Below, piece by piece: positions 25,061 through 34,556 of a stretch of 36,539 nt of DNA. This DNA is from Nitrospirota bacterium (GTDB taxonomy: Bacteria; Nitrospirota; Nitrospiria; Nitrospirales; Nitrospiraceae). Positions within the stretch are counted from its first letter, which is position 1; each line of letters starts with the position of its first letter. The position numbers and the translations under genes were made by a program. The notes under the pieces were generated by a model. It ran no database searches, was not told the DNA's origin, and saw only the letters and a program-made list of their open reading frames with translations. The stretch spans positions 1 to 36,539 of the forward strand of contig JACQEY010000051.1 of assembly GCA_016200355.1 (NCBI GenBank), in the 5' to 3' direction.

Positions 25061-26620
25061 ATGTTAGAAGAACTAGCGTCAACGTTTCCGATTCTCACCT
25101 GTATTCTTTTTCTTCCCGTCATCGGGGCTGCCGTCCTGTGGCTGCTCGACGACGAGGATATGGTCCGGACCTCCGCTTTGACGATTGCGCTCTTGGAGTT
25201 GGCCCTCTCCGTATTCGTGCTCTTGCGATTCATTCCCGAATCGGCCGCCATGCAGTTTTCCGAACATGTGCCGTGGATTCCCGCCCTGGGGGTCAGCTAT
25301 CACCTTGCGGTTGATGGGATCAGTGTCCTCTTCGTTGGACTCACCGCATTCCTCGCGGTCCTCATCATCGTCTATTCCTGGGATACCGTCCGCCATCAAG
25401 TGAAGCTCTATATGATGGCGCTCCTTGCCCTCGAGACGACCACGATGGGGGTCTTCCTCTCTATCGACTTGATACTCTTTTTCGTCTTTTGGGAACTCAT
25501 GCTCATCCCCAGTTACTTTCTGATCAAGCTCTGGGGCGGAGGAGCGGAGCGGCACTACGCTGCGCTGAAATTCGTGCTCTATACCTTGCTTGGCAGTGTC
25601 TTCATGTTGGTGGGCATCGCCCTCTTGGACATCAATTATCACCAATGGGCGACGCTACGCCATATGGAGCAGACCTACTCATTTGACTTATTGGAACTGC
25701 TCTCCGTTCCGATCCCACTGAGCCAACAAATCCTCATTTTCTGGCTGTTATTCCTCGGCTTCGCGTTCAAGGCTCCTGTGTTCCCCTTCCATACCTGGCT
25801 TCCAGATGCCCTCCTTGAAGGTCCGATCGGCATGGCGGTGGTACTGGCCGGGCTGAAGCTCGGGACATTCGGCTTTATCCGGTTTAGCATTCCGTTGCTT
25901 CCGGACGCATCGAAAAGCCAGACTGTCGTATCGATCATCATGGCGCTGGGATTGGCGGCCATTCTCTATGGGGCCATCATGGCGCTGGTCCAGCAAGATT
26001 TTCGCCGGCTTCTCGCGTTCAGTAGCATCAGCCACCTTGGATTCGTGGTGATCGGCCTGTTCGCCCTCAACTATCAAGGGCTTCAAGGCAGCTTGCTTAC
26101 CATGATCAACTTGGGATTCAGTACAGCGGGTTTGTTCTTTATCGCAGGTTTTCTCTGCTCGCGGCAGCAGAACACCCAACTGGGCTCATTCGGCGGCATG
26201 GCCAAACAGACCCCCGTGCTCGCTAGCTTTTTCTTGTTCATCGGGCTGGCATCGATCGGCTTGCCTGGCACCAATGGCTTCGTCGGTGAATTCCTTATCC
26301 TCTTGGGAACCTTCAAGGCCAATTGGTTGTACGGTGGGATTGCGGTCACTGGCGTCATTTTTAGCGCGGCCTATTTTCTCTGGTACTACGAACGGTCGAT
26401 GCTTGGACCGCTCGGCAAAGCCGTCAAGGACTCCATCAGCGATCTGCATCCCCGCGAAATACTCATCGCGTCGGCCTTGTCGGTGATGATCCTTTGGATT
26501 GGCCTCTATCCCGCTCCTTTCTTGAGAATGATGAACGGATCGGTGCAGGCGTTGGTCGATCGATTGGAACGGGGGACCGTGGCGTTGGTCGAGCCTAAAC
26601 AGCCGATAAGGGTGGATTAA
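25061..26620 (+). CDS. nuoM: Complex I subunit M, first copy
   Basis: The 519-residue ND4-type antiporter-like subunit. All expected channel residues are seen: E145 in VFWELMLIPSYF, K237 in FAFKAPVFPFHTWLPDA, K266 in LAGLKLGTFGF, and the GTNGFVGEFLIL glutamate near the end. This copy looks like an ordinary NuoM. It lies 9 bases after nuoL and 5 before the second copy. The two copies differ throughout, so the duplication is old, not a recent tandem copy. Confidence 0.94.
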   Translation: MLEELASTFPILTCILFLPVIGAAVLWLLDDEDMVRTSALTIALLELALSVFVLLRFIPESAAMQFSEHVPWIPALGVSYHLAVDGISVLFVGLTAFLAVLIIVYSWDTVRHQVKLYMMALLALETTTMGVFLSIDLILFFVFWELMLIPSYFLIKLWGGGAERHYAALKFVLYTLLGSVFMLVGIALLDINYHQWATLRHMEQTYSFDLLELLSVPIPLSQQILIFWLLFLGFAFKAPVFPFHTWLPDALLEGPIGMAVVLAGLKLGTFGFIRFSIPLLPDASKSQTVVSIIMALGLAAILYGAIMALVQQDFRRLLAFSSISHLGFVVIGLFALNYQGLQGSLLTMINLGFSTAGLFFIAGFLCSRQQNTQLGSFGGMAKQTPVLASFFLFIGLASIGLPGTNGFVGEFLILLGTFKANWLYGGIAVTGVIFSAAYFLWYYERSMLGPLGKAVKDSISDLHPREILIASALSVMILWIGLYPAPFLRMMNGSVQALVDRLERGTVALVEPKQPIRVD

Positions 26621-26625
26621 TTCGT

Positions 26626-28332
26626 ATGGCCGACTACGCGCTGCTCTACATCCTGTTTGCCCCCTTCGTGGGGGCCATCGCACTGATCTTTGTTTCCAAC
26701 CGGCAATTGATGCTTGTGCGAGGGATCGCGGCAGGATCAGCTCTTGTCTCATTGCTTGCCTCACTTTATCTGTTCTACGCCTATGATCACGTGAAGGGAG
26801 GCTTCCAATTCGTCCAGCAATTCGCATGGTGTCGTCAGCTGGGTATTTCGCTCCACCTTGGTGTGGATGGGATCGGCACCCCGCTGGTGCTGGCATCGAG
26901 CATTCTGTTGTTCGCGGGTATTTTCGTCTCCTGGCACATCAAGGATCGGACGAAAGAATTCTATATCTGGCTGCTCATCCTCGCCGCCGCCACGATCGGC
27001 GTCTTCATGTCGTTGGATCTATTCTTTCTCTTTTTCTTCTACGAAATGTCCGTGATTCCCATGTATCTCCTGTTGGGCATGTGGGGAAGCCACACGAAAA
27101 CATACAACGAGATGACGGATCCAGAAGGCCTCAAACTGCGGGATTCGGTCGGATTCATCCTCAACTTCGGGTCCAACAGTAAAGAGTACGCCGCGATGAA
27201 ACTCGTGCTCTTTCTCTCGGCCTTTGCCGTCGCGGCGCTGATGGGTATCTTGCTGATCTACAAATACGCCGGTCTCAATACCTTCGACATTCTGGTTCTG
27301 CGTGAACAGGCCAAGCTGATGAACATCCCAGTCTTGGGCACAACGCTCGACAAGATTATTTGGCTCCTGGTCTTCTTCGGCTTTGCCTCGATTGCACCGT
27401 TGTGGCCGCTGCATTCCTGGTCTCCTGTGGGCCACGCGGCCGCGCCGGCCGCCACGAGCATGTTGCACGCGGGAGTGCTGATGAAGCTCGGCCATTTTTC
27501 CATCATCAGGGTGGCCTTTGAGATTTTGCCTGAGACCACGAGAGAACTCATGCCTATCGCGGCCGTGCTCTGCATGTTCAGTATCGTGTACGGCGGGTTC
27601 GTGGCGTTCTACGCCAAAGACACGAAGTATGTGATTGGATATTCCAGCTCCAGTCACATGGGGTATGTCTTCTTAGGCATGGCCGCCCTGGACTACATCA
27701 GCTTGACCGGGGCGGTGATGTATATGTTCGCCCATGCCATGGCCACGGGTATGCTCTTTGCCATGGCCGGGTGGGTATACGATCAGACGCACAGCCGCGA
27801 CATCCCCTCCCTCGGCGGACTCTCGAATCGCATGCCGTTCATCTCCGGCTGTTTCGTGGTGGCATGCATGGCCTCAATCGGCGTACCCGGCACCGTGAAT
27901 TTCATCGCTGAAGTGATGATCATCGTCGGCAGTTGGAACAAGTATCCGTTCCAAGTCATCGTGGCCGTGGTCGGCATCGTCTTGACCCTGGCCTACTTAT
28001 TCAAGATGATGCGCGGGCTTTTCTATGGACCCATGGACCAGAAATACAGTCACGCGCATGACGCAGTCGCCGTAGCCGATCGTCTTCCGCTCTTGATCAT
28101 GATTGCCGTCAGCGTCGGGTTCTTTTTCTTCCCCATGCACCTCTACAATGTGGTGCGGTCGGGCGTCGATCCCTTGATTGTGAAGATTACCCGCGTCGTG
28201 CCGGTGGCGCAGACAGATGAAGGGTCAGGGGTGAGGAGTGAGGCGAGCGCCCCTCCGCGGACGTCTGATATTCCGCTCGTCGCGAAGAGCCCCTCACCCC
28301 TCACCCCTCACCCCTCACAAGGGCTTGAATGA
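26626..28332 (+). CDS. Complex I subunit M, second copy, divergent
   Basis: A second ND4-type subunit (568 aa). E140 (FFYEMSVIPMYLL) and K287 (GVLMKLGHF) are kept, but the lysine expected before the PxxPxHxW motif is I256 (FASIAPLWPLHSW), and the usual LPDAH is SPVGH. An insert of about 25 residues lies at about 155-185 (TKTYNEMTDPEGLKLRDSVGF), in the loop where normal NuoM has GGPNRIYA. The last 35 or so residues (533-567) are translated from the 7-bp-unit repeat and have no counterpart in NuoM. Tandem M genes mark the 2M form of complex I known from Nitrospira; this copy would be the fourth pump or a spacer. Confidence 0.92.
   Translation: MADYALLYILFAPFVGAIALIFVSNRQLMLVRGIAAGSALVSLLASLYLFYAYDHVKGGFQFVQQFAWCRQLGISLHLGVDGIGTPLVLASSILLFAGIFVSWHIKDRTKEFYIWLLILAAATIGVFMSLDLFFLFFFYEMSVIPMYLLLGMWGSHTKTYNEMTDPEGLKLRDSVGFILNFGSNSKEYAAMKLVLFLSAFAVAALMGILLIYKYAGLNTFDILVLREQAKLMNIPVLGTTLDKIIWLLVFFGFASIAPLWPLHSWSPVGHAAAPAATSMLHAGVLMKLGHFSIIRVAFEILPETTRELMPIAAVLCMFSIVYGGFVAFYAKDTKYVIGYSSSSHMGYVFLGMAALDYISLTGAVMYMFAHAMATGMLFAMAGWVYDQTHSRDIPSLGGLSNRMPFISGCFVVACMASIGVPGTVNFIAEVMIIVGSWNKYPFQVIVAVVGIVLTLAYLFKMMRGLFYGPMDQKYSHAHDAVAVADRLPLLIMIAVSVGFFFFPMHLYNVVRSGVDPLIVKITRVVPVAQTDEGSGVRSEASAPPRTSDIPLVAKSPSPLTPHPSQGLE
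28222..28318. repeat. Inverted repeat with 7-bp-unit arms inside the 3' end of the second nuoM
   Basis: The right arm has four perfect tandem copies of CCCTCAC (28291-28318). The left arm has three units close to GTGAGGN (28224-28244), the complementary heptamer, in phase. The spacer of about 46 bases is unrelated. Unlike the other copies it is within a reading frame, and its translation gives a Pro/Ser/Thr-rich tail. Confidence 0.8.
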
Positions 28333-29831
28333 CCTTCGCACTCACGATGTCTTCCTCCGATCTCCTCCTGCTGTTACCGGAGATCCTGCTCACGTCTTGG
28401 CTCTGTCTTATTCTGATCGTTGATTTTTCGTTCCCTCGGCTGCCCAACGAACAATTAGCCTATTTCAGCATCGCAGGGCTCGTCGCCACTCTAGGCTGCC
28501 TGGTCTGGTTCGATATCGCCGGCATCACCGGGACCCTCTTTGCGAACATGTTCGCGCTCGACCGAATGGCCCTGTTCTTCAAAATGTTCATCGTCGGATC
28601 GACGATCCTCGTCATTCTGGCCTCCGTCGATTTCATCCATCGATTCAAGTTTTTCCGTGGTGAATATTACGCTCTGATCGTCATGTCGGCCCTCGGAATG
28701 ATGTTCATGGCCTCCGCGAACGATCTGCTGTCGGTCTTCGTCGCCCTGGAATTTTCTACCATAGGCTTCTATATCCTTGTGGCGTATCTCCGCGAGGATA
28801 CGGCTTCGAACGAAGCGGGTATCAAGTTTTTCATCCTGGGCATCTTTGCCGCAGCCCTCCTCGCCTATGGCATCAGTTTGGTCTACGGAGAAACGGGCAA
28901 ACTGGTGTTTTCCGATATGAAGGCGGCACAGGCCACACCCGGATTGGCTATTGGCTTCCTGCTGATTTTCGCCGCATTAGGATTCAAAATCGGCGCCGTG
29001 CCCTTCCATTCCTGGGTTCCAGATACCTATCATGGATCGCCGACACCGGTGACGGCGTTCCTCTCGATCGCACCAAAGGGAGCGGCCTTTGCCATCCTCC
29101 TGAGAATGTTCCTCGTCGCCTTGACAACCTTTAAGCCGGTCTGGGTCCTGCTGATTGTCGCTGTGTCCATCCTGTCCATGACCTACGGCAACATTGTGGC
29201 CATCGCTCAAAAGAACATGAAACGGCTCTTGGCCTATTCCGGTATCGCCCAGATCGGCAACGTGCTGATCGGTCTTGCGGCTGGTACGAAGATGGGCAGC
29301 GATGCGATGCTGTTCTATCTCTTGACCTATCTGTTCGCCAATCTCGGCGCCTTTGCCATTGTCATCGCCGTCAGCGAAGCCATCGGAAGTGAGGAAATCG
29401 AGGACTACAGCGGCCTGGGCCGCCGGTCGCCTTTTCTCGCTTTTTCTATGCTGATTTTCCTCTTGTCTCTAGCCGGGGTGCCTCCGCTGGCCGGTTTCAT
29501 CGGGAAATTGTACATCTTTGTCGCGGCCACAAAGGAAGGGCTCTACGCGCTCATTACCATTGGGCTCATCAACATCATCATTTCCCTGTACTACTACCTC
29601 ATCGTCGTGAAGAAGATGTATGTGAGCGAACCCCATGACCGGTCACCTCTCAAAGTCTCGGGCCCGATCAAAGTGGTGGTCTATGTCTGTCTCGCGGGCA
29701 CCCTCGCGATCGGCATCTATCCCCAGCCCGTCACCGACTGGGTTGTCTCGGCCATCTTGGCGTTTTCAAACGTGGCTGATCCAACCGCAGCCCTTCCCGT
29801 TCCCCCTGCCGCCATCCCCTTCGGCGGCTAA
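28329..29831 (+). CDS. nuoN: NADH-quinone oxidoreductase (complex I) subunit N
   Basis: The 500-residue ND2-type antiporter-like subunit with about 14 transmembrane helices. Channel residues are in VALEFSTIGFYILV (glutamate), LGFKIGAVPFHSWVPDTYHGSPTPVTAFLS (lysine, histidine) and the LLAYSGIAQIGNVLIG segment. It ends the operon; its ATG overlaps the preceding TGA. The C-terminal tail (PTAALPVPPAAIPFGG) is proline-rich. Length is normal. Confidence 0.94.
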   Translation: MTFALTMSSSDLLLLLPEILLTSWLCLILIVDFSFPRLPNEQLAYFSIAGLVATLGCLVWFDIAGITGTLFANMFALDRMALFFKMFIVGSTILVILASVDFIHRFKFFRGEYYALIVMSALGMMFMASANDLLSVFVALEFSTIGFYILVAYLREDTASNEAGIKFFILGIFAAALLAYGISLVYGETGKLVFSDMKAAQATPGLAIGFLLIFAALGFKIGAVPFHSWVPDTYHGSPTPVTAFLSIAPKGAAFAILLRMFLVALTTFKPVWVLLIVAVSILSMTYGNIVAIAQKNMKRLLAYSGIAQIGNVLIGLAAGTKMGSDAMLFYLLTYLFANLGAFAIVIAVSEAIGSEEIEDYSGLGRRSPFLAFSMLIFLLSLAGVPPLAGFIGKLYIFVAATKEGLYALITIGLINIIISLYYYLIVVKKMYVSEPHDRSPLKVSGPIKVVVYVCLAGTLAIGIYPQPVTDWVVSAILAFSNVADPTAALPVPPAAIPFGG

Positions 29832-29884
29832 GCTCACCGGCGACAATTTCCCGTCGTCCAACGAGCCTTCTTCTAAAATATTTC

Positions 29885-29913
29885 TTGCAGGGTCTTCCTG
29901 AGGAGGGTACAGT
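29885..29913 (+). promoter_or_regulatory. Possible promoter of the signalling cluster
   Basis: TTGCAG (29885-29890), 17 bases, TACAGT (29908-29913), in the 128-base gap after nuoN. No hairpin-plus-T-run terminator for the nuo operon is visible there, so read-through is also possible. Confidence 0.3.
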
Positions 29914-29959
29914 TTCCACGACGCTGGTTTATATCCCCACGCCCGCACACGTTTAAACC

Positions 29960-31444
29960 ATGGAATCCGTCACGCAGGAACATCCATCTACGCCAGTATC
30001 CATTCATTCGGAACCGGTTCCCGACAGCAGTCCGGCACCGCCTCCCAAGACCGGCTGGCTGATGGAGTGGTTCACCCATTGGTCAATCGAACGACGCGTC
30101 CTTGCGGGGTTTGGGCTCGTTTTTGCCTGCATTGTGGTCATCAGCGTCATCTCCTACCGCAACACCGCCGTCTTGATCGAGAATAGCCTGCTCGATACCA
30201 AAAGCCACGAATTGCTACAACTTCTCGATTCAATCGGAGAAGCCCTCGGCGCAGCTGAGAGCGGCCATCGGCGTTATCTCGTCACCGGCGACGAGTCGTA
30301 TCTCACATCCTATCGGACCGTTGTTGAGCGAATGCCCGAATACCTTCGGTATCTCAGAGGCCTGACGAACGAAGGCGTTGAGCAACGGGATCGCGTGGAG
30401 ACACTCGAACGGCTCATCGCCAGGCAACTGGGCGCAGAGGCGGATGCCATCACCCAGCGGGAGAAGCTTGGCTATGAAGGTGTCCGTCACCTCGCACTAT
30501 CTGGAGCGGCAAAGAACGAGCTTGAGGGAATCCATGGTCTCATGACGGAGCTCGACTCGGCTGAACAACGAGCCATTCATGCACGCGTGACTCAATCCGC
30601 TGGGAGTACGAATAATACGGTCGCCTTGCTCGGGCTCGGCGCCCTTCTGCAATTGGTCCTCTTGGGATCCGTGTACTTTCTGATCCATCACGATGTCACT
30701 GAGCGGCGCCGCGTGGCCGCGGAGTTGCAAAGCCGTGGCGAGCTGCTCGAGGCTTCCAATAAAGAGTTAGAAGCGTTCAGCTATTCCGTGTCGCATGATC
30801 TGCGTGCCCCGCTCCGTCATATCGATGGGTATGCGGCACTGTTGTCCAAGGTGGCCGGTGAGACGCTCAACGATAAAGCGCGGCGCTATCTGCAGACGAT
30901 TTCAGACTCCGCGAAGCAGATGGGACAACTGATCGACGATCTGCTCGTCTTTTCCCGCATGGGCCGCCAGGATATGCTCCGCACGACGGTCAACTTGGAT
31001 CAACTCGTCAAGACCGTCCTTCACGATTTACGTCTTGACTTGCAAGGGCGGACAATCTCCTGGACAATGCACCCACTACCTAACGTATCGGGAGATCCGG
31101 CTATGTTGCGCCAAGTTTTCATAAATCTGATCTCCAATGCGCTGAAATTTACAGCCACGAGGCCGGAGACCAAGATCGAGATCGGCGCCGTTATGCGGAA
31201 CTCCGTTGAGGCCGAGGTATTCGTGCGTGATAATGGGGTAGGGTTCGACATGCAGTATGTGGACAAGTTATTCGGCGTGTTTCAACGCCTCCATCGGAAC
31301 GATGAGTTTGAAGGCACCGGCATCGGTCTTGCCAATGTACGCCGAATCATCCATCGGCACGGTGGGCGGACTTGGGCCAAAGGGGCATTAGACCAAGGGG
31401 CCACTTTCTACTTTTCACTCCCGCTCGCGAGGTCTCTGAGATGA
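29960..31444 (+). CDS. CHASE3-type membrane sensor histidine kinase
   Basis: The 494-residue product has a cytoplasmic N-terminal tail (1-46, proline-rich), a first transmembrane helix (about 48-66), a periplasmic CHASE3-like helical domain with SGHRRYLVTGDESYL (101-115), a second transmembrane helix (about 222-242), a HisKA domain with H279 in SYSVSHDLRAPLRHIDGY, and a HATPase domain with FINLISNALKFT, RDNGVGFD and GTGIGLANVRRIIHRHGG. The DHp is of the bacteriophytochrome-like subtype. The signal is unknown. It overlaps the response regulator start by 4 bases (ATGA), so the two form a pair. Confidence 0.9.
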   Translation: MESVTQEHPSTPVSIHSEPVPDSSPAPPPKTGWLMEWFTHWSIERRVLAGFGLVFACIVVISVISYRNTAVLIENSLLDTKSHELLQLLDSIGEALGAAESGHRRYLVTGDESYLTSYRTVVERMPEYLRYLRGLTNEGVEQRDRVETLERLIARQLGAEADAITQREKLGYEGVRHLALSGAAKNELEGIHGLMTELDSAEQRAIHARVTQSAGSTNNTVALLGLGALLQLVLLGSVYFLIHHDVTERRRVAAELQSRGELLEASNKELEAFSYSVSHDLRAPLRHIDGYAALLSKVAGETLNDKARRYLQTISDSAKQMGQLIDDLLVFSRMGRQDMLRTTVNLDQLVKTVLHDLRLDLQGRTISWTMHPLPNVSGDPAMLRQVFINLISNALKFTATRPETKIEIGAVMRNSVEAEVFVRDNGVGFDMQYVDKLFGVFQRLHRNDEFEGTGIGLANVRRIIHRHGGRTWAKGALDQGATFYFSLPLARSLR

Positions 31445-31896
31445 CCACGGTCAAGCCCATCCTGCTTGCTGAAGATAACCCGCGTGACGCTGAGCTCGCG
31501 CTGGCTGCCATGGAAGAACATCACATTGCCGACAAAGTGGTGGTCTGCCATGACGGAGCTGAAGTCCTCGACTACCTCTATTGCCGCGGAGTCTTTGCCT
31601 CCCGCCAGCAGGGCAATCCCGTGGTCGTATTCCTGGATCTCAAGATGCCCAAAGTCGACGGGCTCGAGGTCTTAAAAACCATTAAGAATGATGTAAACCT
31701 GAAACCGATCCCCGTCGTCATGCTCACGTCTTCGCGCGAGGAGCGTGATTTGGCCCAAAGCTATGCGTTGGGCGCTAACGCCTACGTGGTAAAGCCAGTT
31801 GAGTTTCACCAGTTCATCACGGCCGTGAAAGAGCTTGGTGTATTTTGGGGTGTGATCAACGAACCGCCCCCCGAAGGCTCTGACCCGAACGAGTAG
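31441..31896 (+). CDS. Single-domain response regulator (Rcp1-like)
   Basis: A 151-residue stand-alone receiver domain with acidic pocket E11-D12, phospho-acceptor D66 (VVFLDLKMPKVDG), T/S switch in MLTSSREE, and lysine in YVVKPVEF. The loop with VFASRQQGNP and the short tail resemble the Rcp1 family that partners phytochrome-type kinases. There is no output domain, so it should act by protein contact or as a phosphorelay shuttle towards the hybrid kinase downstream. The start is ATG 31441; the longer frame from 31372 overlaps the kinase. Confidence 0.9.
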   Translation: MTTVKPILLAEDNPRDAELALAAMEEHHIADKVVVCHDGAEVLDYLYCRGVFASRQQGNPVVVFLDLKMPKVDGLEVLKTIKNDVNLKPIPVVMLTSSREERDLAQSYALGANAYVVKPVEFHQFITAVKELGVFWGVINEPPPEGSDPNE

Positions 31897-31914
31897 TCTC
31901 TCCACAAAGGATCT

Positions 31915-33537
31915 GTGAAACCCCCACTCCGCCTACTTCACCTCGAGGACGATCCGGTCGACGCGGAACTCATTACGACCACCCTGATCGAGGGTGGGAT
32001 CCCCTGTCAGTCGCAACTCGTCGACACGCGTCAGGCGTTTGTGGCGGCCCTCAAAGAAGGCCGGATGGATCTCATCTTGGCAGACTATTCGATCCCGGGA
32101 TTCGATGGGATGACGGCGCTCACCTTGGCACGTCAGCACTGTCCTGACGTGCCATTCCTTTTTGTCTCGGCCACCATCGGAGAAGAATTAGCCATTGATG
32201 CCATGCATCAAGGCGCGACGGACTATGTGCTCAAACAACGGCTCGGACGATTGGTGCCTTCGGTCCAGCGCGCACTACGTGAACTTGATAACCAAGCCGA
32301 ACGGAAGCGGGCAGAAGAGGCCCTTCGGCAGAGCGAAAAACAGTTTCGGCAGTCCCAGAAGATGGAAGCAGTTGGCCGGTTGGCCGGAGGGATTGCGCAT
32401 GATTTCAATAATCTCCTGACCGTCATCATGGGCTACAGCCAAGTCCTCTTGACCGAACTTGGTCCGCAGCACCCCCTTCGCGGAAAGATCGAAGAAACAT
32501 TGAAGGCCGGCGAACGGGCCGCGACGTTGATTCGGCAACTGCTCACGTTCAGCAGCAAACAATCGCTGGACCCGAAAATTCTGTCGCTCAATACCGCGGT
32601 CATGAGTTTGGAAACCATGCTGCGCCGCCTTATCGGCGACGACATCCGGCTCGTCAGTAAACTCGATCCGATGAATGGGCGGCTGCGCGCCGACCAGGCC
32701 CAGCTTGAACAGATCCTAGTCAATCTTGTCGTCAACGCGCGAGATGCCATGCCGAAGGGTGGAACGCTGACGATCGAAACGGCCCAGGTCGAACTGACCC
32801 GTAGTCCGGTCTACTACCTCACCCCGTTGCTTCCGGGCCCCTATGTCCGGTTGGCCGTCAGCGATACCGGCTGTGGCATGGACCGCAAGACCCAATCTCA
32901 TATTTTTGAACCATTCTTCACCACGAAGGAGGAGGGGAAGGGCAGCGGTCTGGGCCTCTCCACGATATTTGGGATTGTCACACAATGCGGCGGCGCCATC
33001 GACGTCACCAGCCGGGTAGGCCACGGTACGCGCTTCGATCTGTATTTTCCGAGAGTCGAGTCCGAGGTCATCCCCACCGCACCGGCCCAGCCCTTGGGAC
33101 AGCCTCAGGGAGGCACAGAAGCGATTCTCCTGGTGGAAGACGAACACAGCGTACGGGTGCTCGTGCGAGACGAACTGCGAAAGCTGGGCTATCGGGTCAT
33201 AGAAGCCAAGAACGGGATCGAAGCCTGCTTGATGGCGACGCAACGGGCAGGATCGTTTCAGCTTCTCCTAACCGACGTCGTCATGCCCGGCATGGCTGGC
33301 CGGGAACTGGCACAGCATCTCTCCGTTATCAATCCGGACTTACGAACCCTGTTCATATCGGGGTATATGGATGATGTCGGTATTATGGCTGGACTAGAAG
33401 AGGGGACGAGCAGTTTCTTGCAAAAGCCCTTCACTCCTGAAGTGCTCGCCCGCGCAGTCCGCGATCTGCTCGATGCCAACGCGCCATCGAACAGGGCCGG
33501 CGCGTCCCCATCGACATCTTCGAAAGCCCCGCGCTGA
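31915..33537 (+). CDS. Hybrid histidine kinase, REC-HisKA-HATPase-REC
   Basis: The 540-residue soluble kinase has an N-terminal receiver (1-120, D57 in [13 protein letters not shown]), a short coiled linker, an H-box with H162 in [18 protein letters not shown], an ATPase domain (about 250-395; [33 protein letters not shown]) and a C-terminal receiver (about 410-525; D454 in [10 protein letters not shown]). There is no membrane segment, so its input is probably phosphoryl transfer through the first receiver. Start is GTG 31915, 18 bases after the response regulator, which suggests one transcript. The tail is serine- and proline-rich. Confidence 0.9.
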   Translation: MKPPLRLLHLEDDPVDAELITTTLIEGGIPCQSQLVDTRQAFVAALKEGRMDLILADYSIPGFDGMTALTLARQHCPDVPFLFVSATIGEELAIDAMHQGATDYVLKQRLGRLVPSVQRALRELDNQAERKRAEEALRQSEKQFRQSQKMEAVGRLAGGIAHDFNNLLTVIMGYSQVLLTELGPQHPLRGKIEETLKAGERAATLIRQLLTFSSKQSLDPKILSLNTAVMSLETMLRRLIGDDIRLVSKLDPMNGRLRADQAQLEQILVNLVVNARDAMPKGGTLTIETAQVELTRSPVYYLTPLLPGPYVRLAVSDTGCGMDRKTQSHIFEPFFTTKEEGKGSGLGLSTIFGIVTQCGGAIDVTSRVGHGTRFDLYFPRVESEVIPTAPAQPLGQPQGGTEAILLVEDEHSVRVLVRDELRKLGYRVIEAKNGIEACLMATQRAGSFQLLLTDVVMPGMAGRELAQHLSVINPDLRTLFISGYMDDVGIMAGLEEGTSSFLQKPFTPEVLARAVRDLLDANAPSNRAGASPSTSSKAPR

Positions 33538-33629
33538 CCATGCGAGACTCGCATCGAATCCGATGCTCTTTCCCCTCGAACGATTGGACGCTCCGTATCG
33601 GTTCTCTCTCTATTCGATCCAGAGACACG

Positions 33630-34529
33630 ATGATTCGGGACAACAGCTTCCACTGGTCTCTATCTTTCACCCCTGCCGCCAGATTTCTCCTGGGTATCAT
33701 CTTCGTCATATTCAGCGGGCCCTTGACGACGACGGCTCAGACCCTCACAGGGGATCAACTCGGAAATGGTTTATCCATTTCAGTCTGGAATCCTCACACG
33801 CAATGTCCAGACGTCGCGCCGCTGGTCGCTGTCGAAATCGATCCCGATCGCTATCGCTTTACCGTGCACTACTACCAGCAAGATGGTTTCTCAGACCCGC
33901 TCGATATTCGCCAATGGCAAGAACGAACCGGCCATGATCTGGTATTCAATGCCGGGCTCTTCCGTGAGAACTATGCCTATCTAGGGCTGCTCTATGGAAA
34001 TGGCCGATCGCTAGGGAGTAAGCGGCATGCGACCTGGCGGGGATTGTTTGTGGCAGAACCGGCGGCGGATGGTTCACGACGCGCGCGGGTTTTGGATTTG
34101 ACCTTTGACACTTTTGACGAGCAGCATATTCCCTATCGAGAAGTTGCGCAATCGCTCATGCTCCTTGACCGGACTGGAAAAATCCGCGTGCGCCAAACCG
34201 GGAAACGCGCACATCAGACTCTCGTCGCAGAACACGGAAATGGACATCTTCTCGTTCTCAAGACCACGGAAGTGGTGTCACTCCATGCCCTCGGAGAATG
34301 TCTGCGAGACGCCTTTCCCTCCCTACGCCAAGTCATGGCCATGGATGGAGGATCTTCTTCCGACATCGCCGTCAGTCCCTCGCTCCAACAAGCCACGACC
34401 AAAATGGCCAGGCTACATAGCTGGATACCTCTGTTAGAAGACAGCATCACAACCCACATTGGACTTCCAGCTGTAATCGGAATCAGTCCACGCCAGGAAA
34501 CATCCGGGGCTAAGGCCGTAGACAAATGA
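33630..34529 (+). CDS. Secreted phosphodiester-glycosidase-family protein (NAGPA/DUF2233-like)
   Basis: The 299-residue product begins with a hydrophobic signal segment (about residues 14-35, ending TTTAQ). The body has the marks of the exported phosphodiester glycosidase family: FNAGLFREN..YLGLLYGNG in the middle and VMAMDGGSSSDIAV near the end (DGGSS being the signature). Members of this family cleave sugar-phosphodiester bonds, but its substrate here is unknown. ATG 33630 is preferred because it puts the signal peptide near the N-terminus; the frame is open to ATG 33540, two bases after the hybrid kinase stop. Confidence 0.75.
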   Translation: MIRDNSFHWSLSFTPAARFLLGIIFVIFSGPLTTTAQTLTGDQLGNGLSISVWNPHTQCPDVAPLVAVEIDPDRYRFTVHYYQQDGFSDPLDIRQWQERTGHDLVFNAGLFRENYAYLGLLYGNGRSLGSKRHATWRGLFVAEPAADGSRRARVLDLTFDTFDEQHIPYREVAQSLMLLDRTGKIRVRQTGKRAHQTLVAEHGNGHLLVLKTTEVVSLHALGECLRDAFPSLRQVMAMDGGSSSDIAVSPSLQQATTKMARLHSWIPLLEDSITTHIGLPAVIGISPRQETSGAKAVDK

Positions 34530-34556
34530 GTCTGTCGAGATGGATGTCGGACTAGT

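Noticed and set aside
28291-28318. CRISPR-like array
   Set aside because: The repeats are directly adjacent 7-mers without spacers, and no cas gene is present in the window.
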